Notes: a model not told the origin generated them from the sequence alone. DNA of 64,000 nt from Pseudogemmobacter humi (GCF_900609055.1 NZ_UXAW01000029.1:52131-116130); one strand, 5' to 3'. Shown: positions 1 to 8,136, counted from the first letter of the stretch. Translations and numbers: made by a program.

Positions 1-234
1 AAGATCGTCGTAGGGCCGGCCCTTGTCGTCTCGTCCCTCCGGGAAGATGCGGCGCTCCATCGGAATCTTGAGCGTCTGGCTCTTGCGCTCTTCAAGGGTG
101 TGCAGGTCGTCCAGACGCTTGATGAATAGCAGATAGGTCATCTGCTCGATGACAGAGAGCGGATTGGCGACCCCGCCTGCCCAGAAGTCGTTCCAAATGC
201 TATCGATCTGGCTACGGATTTCGCCGGTCAGCAT
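1..234 (-). CDS. hsdM: Type I restriction-modification methyltransferase subunit HsdM, N-terminal part (runs off window)
   Basis: Reading leftward from an ATG at 234, the 78 visible codons begin MLTGEIRSQIDSIWNDFWAG and continue through NPLSVIEQMTYLLFIKRLDD, the characteristic helical N-terminal domain of HsdM N6-adenine methylases. HsdM methylates the recognition sequence and forms the R-M complex with HsdS and HsdR, which should lie beyond position 1. The catalytic NPPF region is not in view. The gene follows the WYL regulator gene by 55 bp on the same strand, with a GAGGTGGGG ribosome site just before the ATG, so the two may be co-transcribed. The family call is firm although only the first part is seen. 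Confidence 0.88.
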   Translation of the reverse strand, partial: MLTGEIRSQIDSIWNDFWAGGVANPLSVIEQMTYLLFIKRLDDLHTLEERKSQTLKIPMERRIFPEGRDDKGRPYDDL

Positions 235-289
235 GATTTGCCCCACCTCACAATGTTGTTCTTGCTCTTCAAGCTGGCGTCTCCCCGTT

Positions 290-1168
290 TCACTTCATCG
301 CCTCAGCCAAGGCGGCATCAAATTCCGCACGGTTGGTCACGACAACGGGAGTCTCATGCGGATCGTCGAGAACATCCGCCACGTCCAAACGCAACCGCTT
401 TCGGAAATAGTAAAGCAGCGCCCGCCTGACGGGGATTGCGATACTGTCGTCGCGCATGCCGTAATCCTGCGCGATTATCTTTTGTTGATTCTCGCCGATC
501 TTCGGATTTGGCGAAAGCTTCACGTCGAAGAAATCTGTCCACTGCTTATCATCTTCGGCGCGCGCCCCGCACTCCCCGAGCGATCGGGCCTCAAGGCATC
601 GCGAGAGCAAGAAATCCTTGAACCTGTTGTCGATGTGACAGAAGGCGCGGACATGCCAGCGAAAGCCATCGCTGCCGAAGGCATGAGGGCTGATACGCCG
701 CCAAACAGGCTCCGGCCGCTGCTCGTTCATCGATTGGTAGAGAACCTCAACCGAGGCTTGGCCCCGGAGCGCAGTCAGGATCATGCGGAGGACAGCGATG
801 TCCACCCGGCGATGCGGCACGGGCATGGTATCCACGCTCGGGGGAATGGTCAGCCATGTCCGCTCACCATGGAGAGCGGGATCGGCCGCGAACAGAAGCT
901 GCGCAAGGTAGCGATCCGCGTCCGGTTTCAGGAAGCGCGGGCGGAACGACTCGGTCGCGAAGTAGCGCTTCTCGCTGCGGTCATACCGCACGTTGTCAGG
1001 CGCAAGCTCCTGGTACTGGGTCAGGTCCTTCGACGCCTGCGGCACCGATACGCCGAAAAATCCGGTGATGTCTGATCGGTTGATGCCGCCCTCCCAGAAG
1101 AGACGGAACTCAATGAATTCAAGCCGTTGCTCCACCCCCCACCGCAGCTCTGGTCCACCAGCCGACAT
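290..1168 (-). CDS. capW: WYL-domain transcriptional regulator, CapW/BrxR-like
   Basis: The start chosen is the ATG at 1168 (MSAGGPELRWGVEQRLEFIE), preceded by a GGAG-like site; an upstream in-frame start at 1252 would run through the divergent promoter. An N-terminal winged helix (about residues 10-75, with a VSVPQASKDLTQYQ helix) is followed by a WYL domain (about 120-200) and a C-terminal WCX-like region. This order is that of CapW/BrxR repressors, which dimerise on inverted repeats and control CBASS or BREX operons; ligand sensing through WYL is known for the family. The gene is divergent from the CBASS operon and sits directly upstream of hsdM, so it could regulate both. The gene symbol is inferred from context. 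Confidence 0.8.
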   Translation of the reverse strand: MSAGGPELRWGVEQRLEFIEFRLFWEGGINRSDITGFFGVSVPQASKDLTQYQELAPDNVRYDRSEKRYFATESFRPRFLKPDADRYLAQLLFAADPALHGERTWLTIPPSVDTMPVPHRRVDIAVLRMILTALRGQASVEVLYQSMNEQRPEPVWRRISPHAFGSDGFRWHVRAFCHIDNRFKDFLLSRCLEARSLGECGARAEDDKQWTDFFDVKLSPNPKIGENQQKIIAQDYGMRDDSIAIPVRRALLYYFRKRLRLDVADVLDDPHETPVVVTNRAEFDAALAEAMK

Positions 1169-1183
1169 GCGCACTCCGATCCG

Positions 1184-1223
1184 TATAGTAACTATATTGA
1201 CAGTGAAACGCTGCCCGTATACT
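1184..1223 (+). promoter_or_regulatory. CBASS promoter with adjoining inverted-repeat operator
   Basis: A perfect inverted repeat TATAGT-A-ACTATA (1184-1196) abuts a consensus -35 box TTGACA (1197-1202). Candidate -10 boxes are TATACT (1218-1223, 15-bp spacer) or TACTTT (1220-1225, 17-bp spacer). The site lies between the divergent WYL regulator start (1168) and the DUF2188 start (1270), where CapW-type repressors are expected to bind. Assignment of the repeat to this regulator is inference. Confidence 0.55.
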
Positions 1224-1269
1224 TTCTTATCCCATGAGGGAATCGCCGTCAACGCAATTGGAGAGTGCG

Positions 1270-1512
1270 ATGTCGAAGAACGATCGATACGTGGTCAAGC
1301 ATCCGAAGGGCTGGGCCGTGAAAGGCGCTGGCGCGGAGCGGGCCAGTAGCGTCCACGAGCGGCAGGCGGATGCCGAACGGGCGGCCAAGCAGGTCGTGGA
1401 AAGGGCGGGAGGCGGCGAAGTGCGGATTCAGGGGCGTGACGGAAAGTGGCGGGATTCCGATACGGTTGCACCTGGCCATGACCCGAACCCGCCGCGCGAC
1501 AAGAAGCATTAG
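1270..1512 (+). CDS. DUF2188 domain-containing protein, first gene of the CBASS operon
   Basis: An 80-residue basic, hydrophilic protein beginning MSKNDRYVVKHPKGWAVKGA. The start at 1270 is preceded by GAGAG; an earlier in-frame ATG at 1234 is less likely because it lies too near the promoter. The pattern of a short beta-rich module (YVVKHPKGWAV, then a helix rich in QADAERAAKQVVE, then VRIQGRDGKWRDSDTV) is that of DUF2188, a small domain of unknown function found in phage and accessory regions. It is 29 bp upstream of the phospholipase gene and so probably co-transcribed, but it is not a standard CBASS component. Its role is unknown. Confidence 0.72.
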   Translation: MSKNDRYVVKHPKGWAVKGAGAERASSVHERQADAERAAKQVVERAGGGEVRIQGRDGKWRDSDTVAPGHDPNPPRDKKH

Positions 1513-1541
1513 GAAGCGGCCGCCGGACGGGGAGAACAGAT

Positions 1542-2555
1542 ATGAGCGCGCAAACTGATCGCTTCACGATCCTCTCCTTGAGTGGCGGCGGCTACCTCGG
1601 CCTTTACACGGCGTCGGTCCTCGCAGCACTCGAAGAGAGCTACGGTGCCCCTATCGCCCGCCATTTTGACCTGATCGCTGGCACATCGGTCGGCGGAATT
1701 ATCGCCTTAGGTCTGGCGAATGAAGTACCCGCCCAAAACATCAAAAAAGCGTTCGAGGACGACGGCACGACGATCTTTTCCGACCGTCCGGCGCCGCAAG
1801 GTATTGCCGGCTCGCTTGTTGACCTGTGCCGCTATTGGTGGAAGCCGAAATACCGACCCGATGCCCTGAGGAACACCATCGTCCGTATCGTGGGCGCCGA
1901 TACGCTCATTGGTCATTTGAAACATCCGGTCATTGTCCCGGCCGTCAACCTGACTAAGGGCGGGCCGCAGATGTTCAAGACCCCGCATCACGAGGATTTC
2001 CGCAGGGATCTGCACCTGAAGGCCGTCGATGTCGCCTTGGCGACCGCTGCGGCACCCACCTACTTTCCTATCGCCGAAGTCGGGGACGCGCTGTTCACCG
2101 ACGGCGGGCTCTACGCGAACTCCCCCGACTTGCTCGCCGTACATGAGGCCGAGCATTTCTTTAAGAGACCGGCTGGCCAAGTTCGGCTGCTGAGTATCGG
2201 CACGACTACCGCGCAGTTTTCTTTTGCCCATGCGCACGGCCGAGAGCTTGGCGCCTTCGGGTGGATGCGCGAGCAGCGGCTTGTCAGCGTCATCATCGCT
2301 GCGCAGCAACATTCCGTCGACTTTATGATGAGACACCGTTTGGGCGAGCGTTACCTGCGGCTTGACGCGGTGCAGTCGAAAGAACAGGAGCGCCATCTGG
2401 CGCTCGACGTGGCAACGCCTGATGCCCAGAAAACCATCAAGGGTCTGGCGCAAGCCACTGTCCAGACCGCGCTTAACGCACCCCTCCTGAAGGAAATAAT
2501 GTCAGGGCAAGCCCCAGCACCTGCTTTCTACAATCTCGATACATTGAAGGGATGA
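1542..2555 (+). CDS. capV: Patatin-like phospholipase, CBASS effector CapV
   Basis: A 337-residue patatin-family lipase. Visible motifs are the oxyanion-hole glycine run SGGGYLG (residues 14-20), the nucleophile elbow GTSVG with Ser49, and the DGG motif with catalytic Asp187, giving the Ser-Asp dyad of the family. In CBASS, CapV phospholipases are switched on by a cyclic dinucleotide made by the neighbouring CD-NTase and degrade the inner membrane to kill the infected cell. It lies 4 bp upstream of the CD-NTase gene, the normal effector-cyclase arrangement of a short (type I) CBASS operon. No membrane anchor is seen. The activating nucleotide (often 3'3'-cGAMP for CapV) cannot be told from sequence. 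Confidence 0.9.
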   Translation: MSAQTDRFTILSLSGGGYLGLYTASVLAALEESYGAPIARHFDLIAGTSVGGIIALGLANEVPAQNIKKAFEDDGTTIFSDRPAPQGIAGSLVDLCRYWWKPKYRPDALRNTIVRIVGADTLIGHLKHPVIVPAVNLTKGGPQMFKTPHHEDFRRDLHLKAVDVALATAAAPTYFPIAEVGDALFTDGGLYANSPDLLAVHEAEHFFKRPAGQVRLLSIGTTTAQFSFAHAHGRELGAFGWMREQRLVSVIIAAQQHSVDFMMRHRLGERYLRLDAVQSKEQERHLALDVATPDAQKTIKGLAQATVQTALNAPLLKEIMSGQAPAPAFYNLDTLKG

Positions 2556-2559
2556 TTTT

Positions 2560-3948
2560 ATGGGTTCCGCATCATCACTTTTTTACAGCTCGAACGACAA
2601 GGAGAAGCAGACGCTGCATCGGCGGATTACGCCATCTAGCGAGCAGTTCGAGGAACAGCAGGAACGCTGGAACGCCCTAGCCGATCACCTAACGACCGAC
2701 CTGCGCGAAAGGAGCGGCTATTCGATCCGCACCTGGCTTCAGGGTTCATATAAGTTCGGAACGCAGACGCGCCCTGTCCGACTTGGCGAAGAGTTCGATA
2801 TCGACCTCGGCATCTATTATGTGTGGAAGGGTTCGCGCGACGACGGAGACCACGATCCCCAAACGCTGAAGGGTTTCGTCAGGGACAGTCTTGTCGCCTA
2901 TGCCGCGGACAATCCGGACGACGTTCTGGAGGTCGCCCCGTCCAAGCCCCGGTGCGAGCGCATCCGGTTCAAGGGCGACTTCCATATCGACGTGCCTGCA
3001 TATCATCTTGAACCTGATTTGGACGCGCGGTCGCTTGCGACCCGTGATGGCTGGGAGGACAGCGATCCGAAGGCCATCTATATCTGGTTCCGCGACTCGT
3101 TCGATGACATCGAGCGCGCCAAAGTGCGACGCCAGATCAGATATCTGAAGGCATGGGTCGCCCTCAAATTCGCTGAAACCGACCGGCCTTCGTCAATCCT
3201 TCTAACCGTCCTGATTGCGGAAGCGGCGCGGGACTTGGGCCAACTTCTGGCCGATGATGAAGCTATGCGCGATCTCGTCGAACATATCACCGAGCGCCTT
3301 GAGGACGATTGGCAAGTACCTAATCCCGTTGATCCTGATGAAAACCTGGTCCGGATGTCCTCGCAGCAGATGCAAGTCTTCACCCGTGCGCTATCTGACC
3401 TGCTGGACGTTGCCAGCCGCGCCTGCGAGGCGGAAACCGACTTCGCCGCGGCCGACATCTGGCAGGAGGCGTTCGAGCATCTGTTTCCTATGCCGGAGGG
3501 GCAGCAGGCGCTGGTCGAAATGGCAAGGTGGCTGCCGGTAAGGTCGGTGATGCCCGAGATCAGGGTTACGGCGGTTTCTCGCAACAACCCGCAGGGCGGG
3601 CGGTTCACTGACATGAACCGGATCGGACCGATACCGAAGGACTGTGACATCTATTTCGAGGTCGTGAACCCGGGACAGCTTCCAGCGAACAGCTCCGTCG
3701 CATGGATGGTGCGCAATGAGGGCGGCGAGGCCGAGAACACGAACGATCTTGGCCATTTTGCCGGGCTCGGCCTCACGGCCAATGAACGCTCGGCCTACCG
3801 CGGCACCCACTACATGGACTGCGTCGTGAAGATCGGTAGCCAGACCGTCGCCATGCGACGCGTGCCTGTCACTATCACGGGCATCGCCATGCCCCGCCGC
3901 AACCCAGCCGCCAGGCCCGACTACGTCCGCCTTCGCGGCAGAAAGTAG
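2560..3948 (+). CDS. CD-NTase (cGAS/DncV-like nucleotidyltransferase) with AGS-C domain, CBASS cyclase
   Basis: A 462-residue nucleotidyltransferase. The polymerase-beta signature is seen as GSYKFGT (residues 62-68) followed by EEFDIDLGIYY with metal-binding Asp80 and Asp82, and a third carboxylate Asp144 in FHIDVPAYH. The C-terminal part (about 340-460, DIYFEVVNPG onward) resembles the adenylyl/guanylyl cyclase and SMODS C-terminal (AGS-C) sensor domain. The enzyme should make a cyclic oligonucleotide on phage infection that activates the adjacent phospholipase. No Cap2/Cap3 or HORMA/TRIP13 genes follow, so this is a minimal type I system. The exact CD-NTase clade and product are not assigned. 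Confidence 0.88.
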   Translation: MGSASSLFYSSNDKEKQTLHRRITPSSEQFEEQQERWNALADHLTTDLRERSGYSIRTWLQGSYKFGTQTRPVRLGEEFDIDLGIYYVWKGSRDDGDHDPQTLKGFVRDSLVAYAADNPDDVLEVAPSKPRCERIRFKGDFHIDVPAYHLEPDLDARSLATRDGWEDSDPKAIYIWFRDSFDDIERAKVRRQIRYLKAWVALKFAETDRPSSILLTVLIAEAARDLGQLLADDEAMRDLVEHITERLEDDWQVPNPVDPDENLVRMSSQQMQVFTRALSDLLDVASRACEAETDFAAADIWQEAFEHLFPMPEGQQALVEMARWLPVRSVMPEIRVTAVSRNNPQGGRFTDMNRIGPIPKDCDIYFEVVNPGQLPANSSVAWMVRNEGGEAENTNDLGHFAGLGLTANERSAYRGTHYMDCVVKIGSQTVAMRRVPVTITGIAMPRRNPAARPDYVRLRGRK

Positions 3949-4090
3949 CAAGAATCCGATCGGCTATACCGATAGCGCCATCCTGGCTGGGTGTGCGGTA
4001 ACCATACAAGGTGGACCAATCAAATAAAAACGTCTATCTCACTGAAAATAAAGATATAAGAGATCAATTGGTGCGGCAATCGGCGGTGTT

Positions 4091-4114
4091 TGGCGGACCA
4101 GGTGGGATTCGAAC
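4091..4114 (-). other. tRNA 3'-end remnant, probable attachment (att) site
   Basis: Read on the minus strand the segment begins GTTCGAATCCCACC and ends CTGGTCCGCCA. That is a T-loop (TTCGAAT), the 3' T-stem strand CCCAC, a 7-nt acceptor strand CTGGTCC, discriminator G and encoded CCA. The 5' T-stem strand that should precede it is absent (ATACG instead of GTGGG), so this is not a functional tRNA. Such a T-arm/acceptor fragment is what tyrosine-recombinase islands leave at one junction. Confidence 0.65.
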
Positions 4115-4240
4115 GTATACGTCGAAGTAATAGGCTGGCGCTCGGACCAACGATAAGCAATGTCGGCTTTCGGGAAGTCGCAACTGTCACTCGAACGTCG
4201 AAAATGGGGTGTGAAGCCGTCGGTCAAAACTTGCAGTGGA

Positions 4241-4286
4241 CGCCGGCAAAGATGGTTGCGGGAGCGCGCAACCATCTTTATCGGCG
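4241..4286. repeat. Long near-perfect hairpin
   Basis: Perfect 13-bp arms AAAGATGGTTGCG (4248-4260) and CGCAACCATCTTT (4267-4279) enclose a 6-nt loop. Beyond one mismatch the stem continues imperfectly with CGCCGG (4241-4246) against TCGGCG (4281-4286). The loop-proximal GCGGGAGCGC can also pair with the downstream GCGCTCCCCCGC (from 4285), allowing two alternative folds. Function unknown. Confidence 0.6.
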
Positions 4287-4562
4287 CTCCCCCGCACCAA
4301 ACGTAATCCTCCTAATAAAACAACTTGAACCAGATGGTTCTGCACTTTTCAGAGCTGCGGCTTAGCGTCCGTTAGACGAACTTACGTGTTGTCTTCCGTA
4401 TTCGCCGCGTTGGGGGCAGAGATAGGCCAGCCTCCCTCTTGCCCACCTAGTTCCCGGTGTCGCGGCAATCAATGCATGCAGAAAATGATGCCCAGTGATT
4501 GACGCATCGCATGGGGCTGCCTAAATATGTTTGTGACTACTCACTAACTAACGGGGTGCCCC

Positions 4563-5159
4563 GTGCGAAAGTCAGCGGAGCTTCGCAAGGCCGAGATCGT
4601 GGCCACCGTGCTCGACCTGGCCGACCGGATCGGACCGGACCGGGTGACGACGGGGGCGGTCGCGTCGCAGATCGGCGTCACGCAGGCCGCGCTGTTCCGG
4701 CACTTCCCGACCAAGGCGGCACTCTGGCAGGCCGTTGCCGAGCATGTGGCCGAGGGGCTGGCAACGGCGTGGGAGGATGCATTGCGCCTCGGAGACACGC
4801 CGGTCGTCAGGTTGCGTGCACTGATTTCCGCACAATTCGCGCAGATCGACGCGACCCCCGCGCTGCCGATGCTGCTGTTTTCGCGTGAGTTGAATGTCAC
4901 CAATGCGGAGCTGCGCGCCACCTTTCACGGCAGGCTCACGACCTTCCACGGCCTTCTGGCGATGGAGGTCAGAGCCGGCCAGAAAACCGGCGCGTTGCGC
5001 GGCGACATCGCCGCAAACGATGCGGCGGCGCTGCTGACGTCGCTCGTGCAGGGCGTGGCGATCCGCTGGGCGCTCGGCGCCCGCGATTTCGACTTGCGAG
5101 CCGAGGGGCTGCGCCTGTTCGACGCACAGTGCCGGCTTTTGGCTGCGGAAGGAGAATAG
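4563..5159 (+). CDS. TetR/AcrR-family transcriptional repressor
   Basis: A 198-residue regulator starting at a GTG at 4563 (MRKSAELRKAEIVATVLDLA). The N-terminal TetR helix-turn-helix is clear: TTGAVASQIGVTQAALFRHFPTKAALW at about residues 29-55. The remainder is the helical ligand-binding/dimer domain. It ends 3 bp before the membrane-fusion gene and is thus the first gene of an apparent exporter operon that it probably autoregulates in response to an unknown substrate. A second TetR gene of the same type (28591-29238) fronts another HlyD exporter in this window; the two share the pattern T..EVA..M..TQGALF(K/R)HFP(N/T)K.ALW. Confidence 0.88.
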   Translation: MRKSAELRKAEIVATVLDLADRIGPDRVTTGAVASQIGVTQAALFRHFPTKAALWQAVAEHVAEGLATAWEDALRLGDTPVVRLRALISAQFAQIDATPALPMLLFSRELNVTNAELRATFHGRLTTFHGLLAMEVRAGQKTGALRGDIAANDAAALLTSLVQGVAIRWALGARDFDLRAEGLRLFDAQCRLLAAEGE

Positions 5160-5162
5160 ACG

Positions 5163-6308
5163 ATGCGGCGCATCTGGCTGTCGGGTCTTCTTCTGGCGGC
5201 GGCTGTCGCTGCCGGCTTTCTGATCTTCACCGAACGTCCGCTGACGGTGGTGGTCGTTCAGCCCGAACATGATGTCGACCTTCGCATCTACGGGCTCGGC
5301 ACCGTCGAGGCGCGGATACTCAGCCGTGTCGGCTTCGAGGTGGGCGCTGCCTTGGCCTCGCTGGCCGCCGATGCCGGGGACAGCGTGGCCAAGGGGCAGG
5401 AACTGGCCGTCCTTCACTCTGCCGAGCAGGAAGCGCGCGTTGCCCGCGCGGGCGCAGCGGTGACGGCCAATGAGGCCAATCTTGCCAAGGCCACCGCAGC
5501 GGTGGTGCGCGCCCATGCCGTTCTGGCCGAGCGCGAAGCGGCGAACCGCCGCCAGCAAGGGTTGGTACAGCGTGATATTGCGTCGGTCCAACGCGCCGAG
5601 GAAGCGCAACGCGACGAGGATGTGGCCCGCGCCGATCTGGCCGTGGCCGAGGCTGATGTGGCAGTGATCCGGGCGCAGGGCCTCGACGCGGCGGCGGCCC
5701 TGCGGCAGGAGGAAGCCCTTCTCGCCCACCACCGCCTGCTTGCCCCCTATGACGCGCTGGTCGTCGCCCGCCATGCCGAGCCGGGCACGGTGGTGAAGGC
5801 GGGCGATGCGATCTTCACCCTGATCGACCCGGCCACCATCTGGATCCAGGCCTATGTCGACGAGGAACGGGCCGGGCAGCTCGTCGCGGGCCAGCCGGCC
5901 ACGATCCGGCTGCGGTCGCAGCCCTCGGCCGAATTCCACGGCGCCATCGCCCGCATCGGCCTCGAAAGCGACCGGGTGAACGAGGAACGCCGCGTCTGGG
6001 TGACCTGCGCCGACTGTCCGGCCGAGATGTTCCTCGGCGAACAGGCCGAGGTGCGCATCACCACCGGCACCCGCGCCAGTGCGCTGATGGTGCCGGAGGT
6101 GGCGATCACCGGCTTCGACGGGCATCGCGGCACGGTCTGGACCGTGCGGGACGGACGCCTCGCGCGGGTGGAACTGACGTTCGGCGCCCGCGACGACCGC
6201 GGCCGGGTCGAGGTCACGGGCGGCCTGCCGGACGGCGCCGCCATCGTCGCCCGCCCGCCGGCGGGCGCGGCCGAGGGCCGCCGCGCGCGCATCGGCGGGG
6301 CGACATGA
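5163..6308 (+). CDS. HlyD-family periplasmic adaptor (DevB-like membrane fusion protein)
   Basis: A 381-residue adaptor with an N-terminal membrane anchor (about residues 5-23), a biotinyl-lipoyl half-motif, a long alanine-rich helical hairpin (about 80-190, many heptad-like A/E/R positions) and a beta-barrel region with GTVVKAGDAIFTLIDPATIWI. Such proteins bridge an inner-membrane ABC transporter to an outer-membrane channel. The order adaptor-permease-ATPase that follows matches DevBCA-type exporters. Its 3' end overlaps the permease start by 4 bp (ATGA), implying translational coupling. The substrate cannot be predicted. Confidence 0.87.
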   Translation: MRRIWLSGLLLAAAVAAGFLIFTERPLTVVVVQPEHDVDLRIYGLGTVEARILSRVGFEVGAALASLAADAGDSVAKGQELAVLHSAEQEARVARAGAAVTANEANLAKATAAVVRAHAVLAEREAANRRQQGLVQRDIASVQRAEEAQRDEDVARADLAVAEADVAVIRAQGLDAAAALRQEEALLAHHRLLAPYDALVVARHAEPGTVVKAGDAIFTLIDPATIWIQAYVDEERAGQLVAGQPATIRLRSQPSAEFHGAIARIGLESDRVNEERRVWVTCADCPAEMFLGEQAEVRITTGTRASALMVPEVAITGFDGHRGTVWTVRDGRLARVELTFGARDDRGRVEVTGGLPDGAAIVARPPAGAAEGRRARIGGAT

Positions 6309-7438
6309 ACCTTGCGCTCAAGGACATCCGCCACGGGCTGTTCCGCTTCGTCCTCACCTGTTTCGGGCTGGGGCTGCTGATGACGGTCGTGCTGGCGATG
6401 ATCGGCATCTACAACGGCCTCGTCTCGGACGCGCTGGCGGTGGTAAAGGCACCGGCCGCAGATGTCTGGGTGGTGGAGGCCGGCACCAAGGGACCGTTCG
6501 CGGAAGCCTCCAGCATCCCCGTCGACACGCGCGACGCGGTGGCGCGAATGCCCGGCGTGGCCGAGGCCGGTGCGGTCAACTACCAGAACGTCGAAGCGCC
6601 TCATGCCGGGCGCACACTGCGACTCTATGTCGTCGGCTACGATCCGGGCCGCCCGGGCGGGCCGCAGGCGATCGCCGAGGGGCGCGGCATCGGCGCGGGC
6701 CATTTCGAACTGGTGGCCGACCGCAAGACCGGCCTGCTGCCCGGCGAGACGATCCGGCTCGGGCGCGACCGCTTTACCGTGGTCGGGCTGGTCGAAGGGG
6801 CTATGAACTCGGGCGGGGATCCGGCGGTCTATGTGACGCTGGCCGACGCGATGGCGCTTCAGACTGAACTCGACCCCGCCGCCCAGCGGGTGCAGGCCGC
6901 GCGCGGGGCTGTCTCTGTCAAGTCCGCATCGGTCGCCGCCATAATTGCCCGCATGTCGCCGGGCGCCGATGTCGATCTGCTGACCGCGACCGTGCGCCAA
7001 TGGAAGCACCTCGCCGCCATGACCCAGGCCGAACAGGAGGAACTGCTGCTCGCCTCGGTGGTCGACAAGGCGCGCCGCCAGATCGGGCTGTTCCTCGGCA
7101 TCCTTCTCTCCGTCAGCGCCGTGGTGATCGCCCTCATCATCTACACGATGACCATGGAGAAGCTGAAGCAGATCGCCACGCTGAAGCTGATCGGCGCGCC
7201 CGACCGCACCATCATCGCGCTGATCGTGCAGCAGGCGCTGATCCTCGGCGCCTCAGGCTGGGGGATCGGCCTGATGCTGATCCTTACGGTGAAGGACTAT
7301 TTTCCCCGTCGCGTGGTGCTGGAGCCGTTCAACGTCATGGTCCTTGCCGGCATCATCGCCGCCGTCTGTCTTCTATCCTCGGCGCTCGGCGTGCGGGCGG
7401 CGATGAAGGTCGACCCGGCCACAGCGCTCGGGAGCTGA
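6305..7438 (+). CDS. ABC transporter permease, FtsX/DevC-like
   Basis: A 377-residue integral membrane protein: one N-terminal transmembrane segment (about residues 13-38), a large periplasmic MacB-type domain (about 40-260) and three C-terminal segments (about 265-370), the FtsX/MacB topology. The sequence MNLALKDIRHGLFRFVLT and the C-terminal KVDPATALG are typical of DevC-type permeases. Such permeases act as mechanotransmitters working with a HlyD adaptor rather than classical channels. It is followed after 5 bp by its ATPase. Exporter role is well supported by the gene order, substrate unknown. Confidence 0.87.
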   Translation: MNLALKDIRHGLFRFVLTCFGLGLLMTVVLAMIGIYNGLVSDALAVVKAPAADVWVVEAGTKGPFAEASSIPVDTRDAVARMPGVAEAGAVNYQNVEAPHAGRTLRLYVVGYDPGRPGGPQAIAEGRGIGAGHFELVADRKTGLLPGETIRLGRDRFTVVGLVEGAMNSGGDPAVYVTLADAMALQTELDPAAQRVQAARGAVSVKSASVAAIIARMSPGADVDLLTATVRQWKHLAAMTQAEQEELLLASVVDKARRQIGLFLGILLSVSAVVIALIIYTMTMEKLKQIATLKLIGAPDRTIIALIVQQALILGASGWGIGLMLILTVKDYFPRRVVLEPFNVMVLAGIIAAVCLLSSALGVRAAMKVDPATALGS

Positions 7439-7443
7439 CCGAC

Positions 7444-8136
7444 ATGGCGCTCGGCGACATCCTCATCGAGGTCTCGAACGTAGCCAAGCATTTCGGCGAG
7501 GGCGAAACCCGCGTCGATGCCCTGCGCGCGGTCGATCTGACCGTGCGGGCCGGCGAGGTGATCGCACTGCTCGGTCCGTCCGGTTCGGGCAAGACGACGC
7601 TGCTCAACATCATTGGCTGCATCCTCGCCCCATCGGCGGGACGAGTGGTGCTGGACGGCGAGCCGGTCTTCGACGGCAAATGGCTGCGGCGCGACCTGAG
7701 GCGGCTGCGTCTCGACAAGATCGGCTTCATCTTCCAGAGTCACAACCTGCTGCCCTTCCTGACGGCGCAGGAGAATGTCGCGGTCGTGCTCGATCTTGCC
7801 GGCCTGGCCGCCGAGGAAGGCCGGACGCGGGCGCGCGAACTCCTGGACTATCTCGAAGTCGGCCACCGCGCGATGGTCAAGCCGGCGCTGCTGTCGGGCG
7901 GCGAAGCGCAGCGTGTGGCGATTGCCCGCGCGCTGGCCAACCGCCCCCGCATTATCCTTGCCGACGAACCCACCGCAGCCCTCGACGGCGCCCGCGCCGG
8001 GCTGGTGATGGACCTCATGCGCAAGCTCGCGGTCGAGCAGGAAGCCTGCATCGTGACCGTCACCCATGACGAAAAGATCTTCGACCGTTTCGACCGCCTG
8101 ATCCACCTGCGCGACGGCCATCTGGTCAGCACATGA
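7444..8136 (+). CDS. ABC transporter ATP-binding protein (DevA/LolD-like)
   Basis: A 230-residue nucleotide-binding domain starting at the ATG at 7444 (MALGDILIEVSNVAKHFGEG). It has Walker A GPSGSGKTTL, Q-loop FIFQSHNLL, the signature LLSGGEAQRVAIARA, Walker B IILADEPTAAL and the switch histidine in VTVTHDEKIF, so it should be catalytically competent. It energises the preceding FtsX-type permease. It is the last gene of the TetR-HlyD-permease-ATPase operon. Confidence 0.92.
   Translation: MALGDILIEVSNVAKHFGEGETRVDALRAVDLTVRAGEVIALLGPSGSGKTTLLNIIGCILAPSAGRVVLDGEPVFDGKWLRRDLRRLRLDKIGFIFQSHNLLPFLTAQENVAVVLDLAGLAAEEGRTRARELLDYLEVGHRAMVKPALLSGGEAQRVAIARALANRPRIILADEPTAALDGARAGLVMDLMRKLAVEQEACIVTVTHDEKIFDRFDRLIHLRDGHLVST

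Larger units (their letters stand above)
3949..4562. other. Non-coding junction between defence locus and cargo region
   Basis: About 600 bp without a convincing gene, lower in GC than its flanks. Short open frames on both strands lack ribosome sites and family resemblance. It contains the tRNA 3'-end remnant at 4091-4114 and the hairpin at 4241-4286, and probably the promoter of the TetR gene just before 4563 (sequence rich in ACTCACTAACTAAC repeats at about 4539-4552). Confidence 0.6.

Noticed and set aside
1169..1252. Upstream start for the WYL regulator
   Set aside because: It would place the start inside the divergent promoter and adds non-conserved residues; the ATG at 1168 starts the family-like sequence.
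4090..4365. 91-codon plus-strand open frame in the 4-kb gap
   Set aside because: It runs through the tRNA remnant and the hairpin, has no ribosome site and no protein-like composition.
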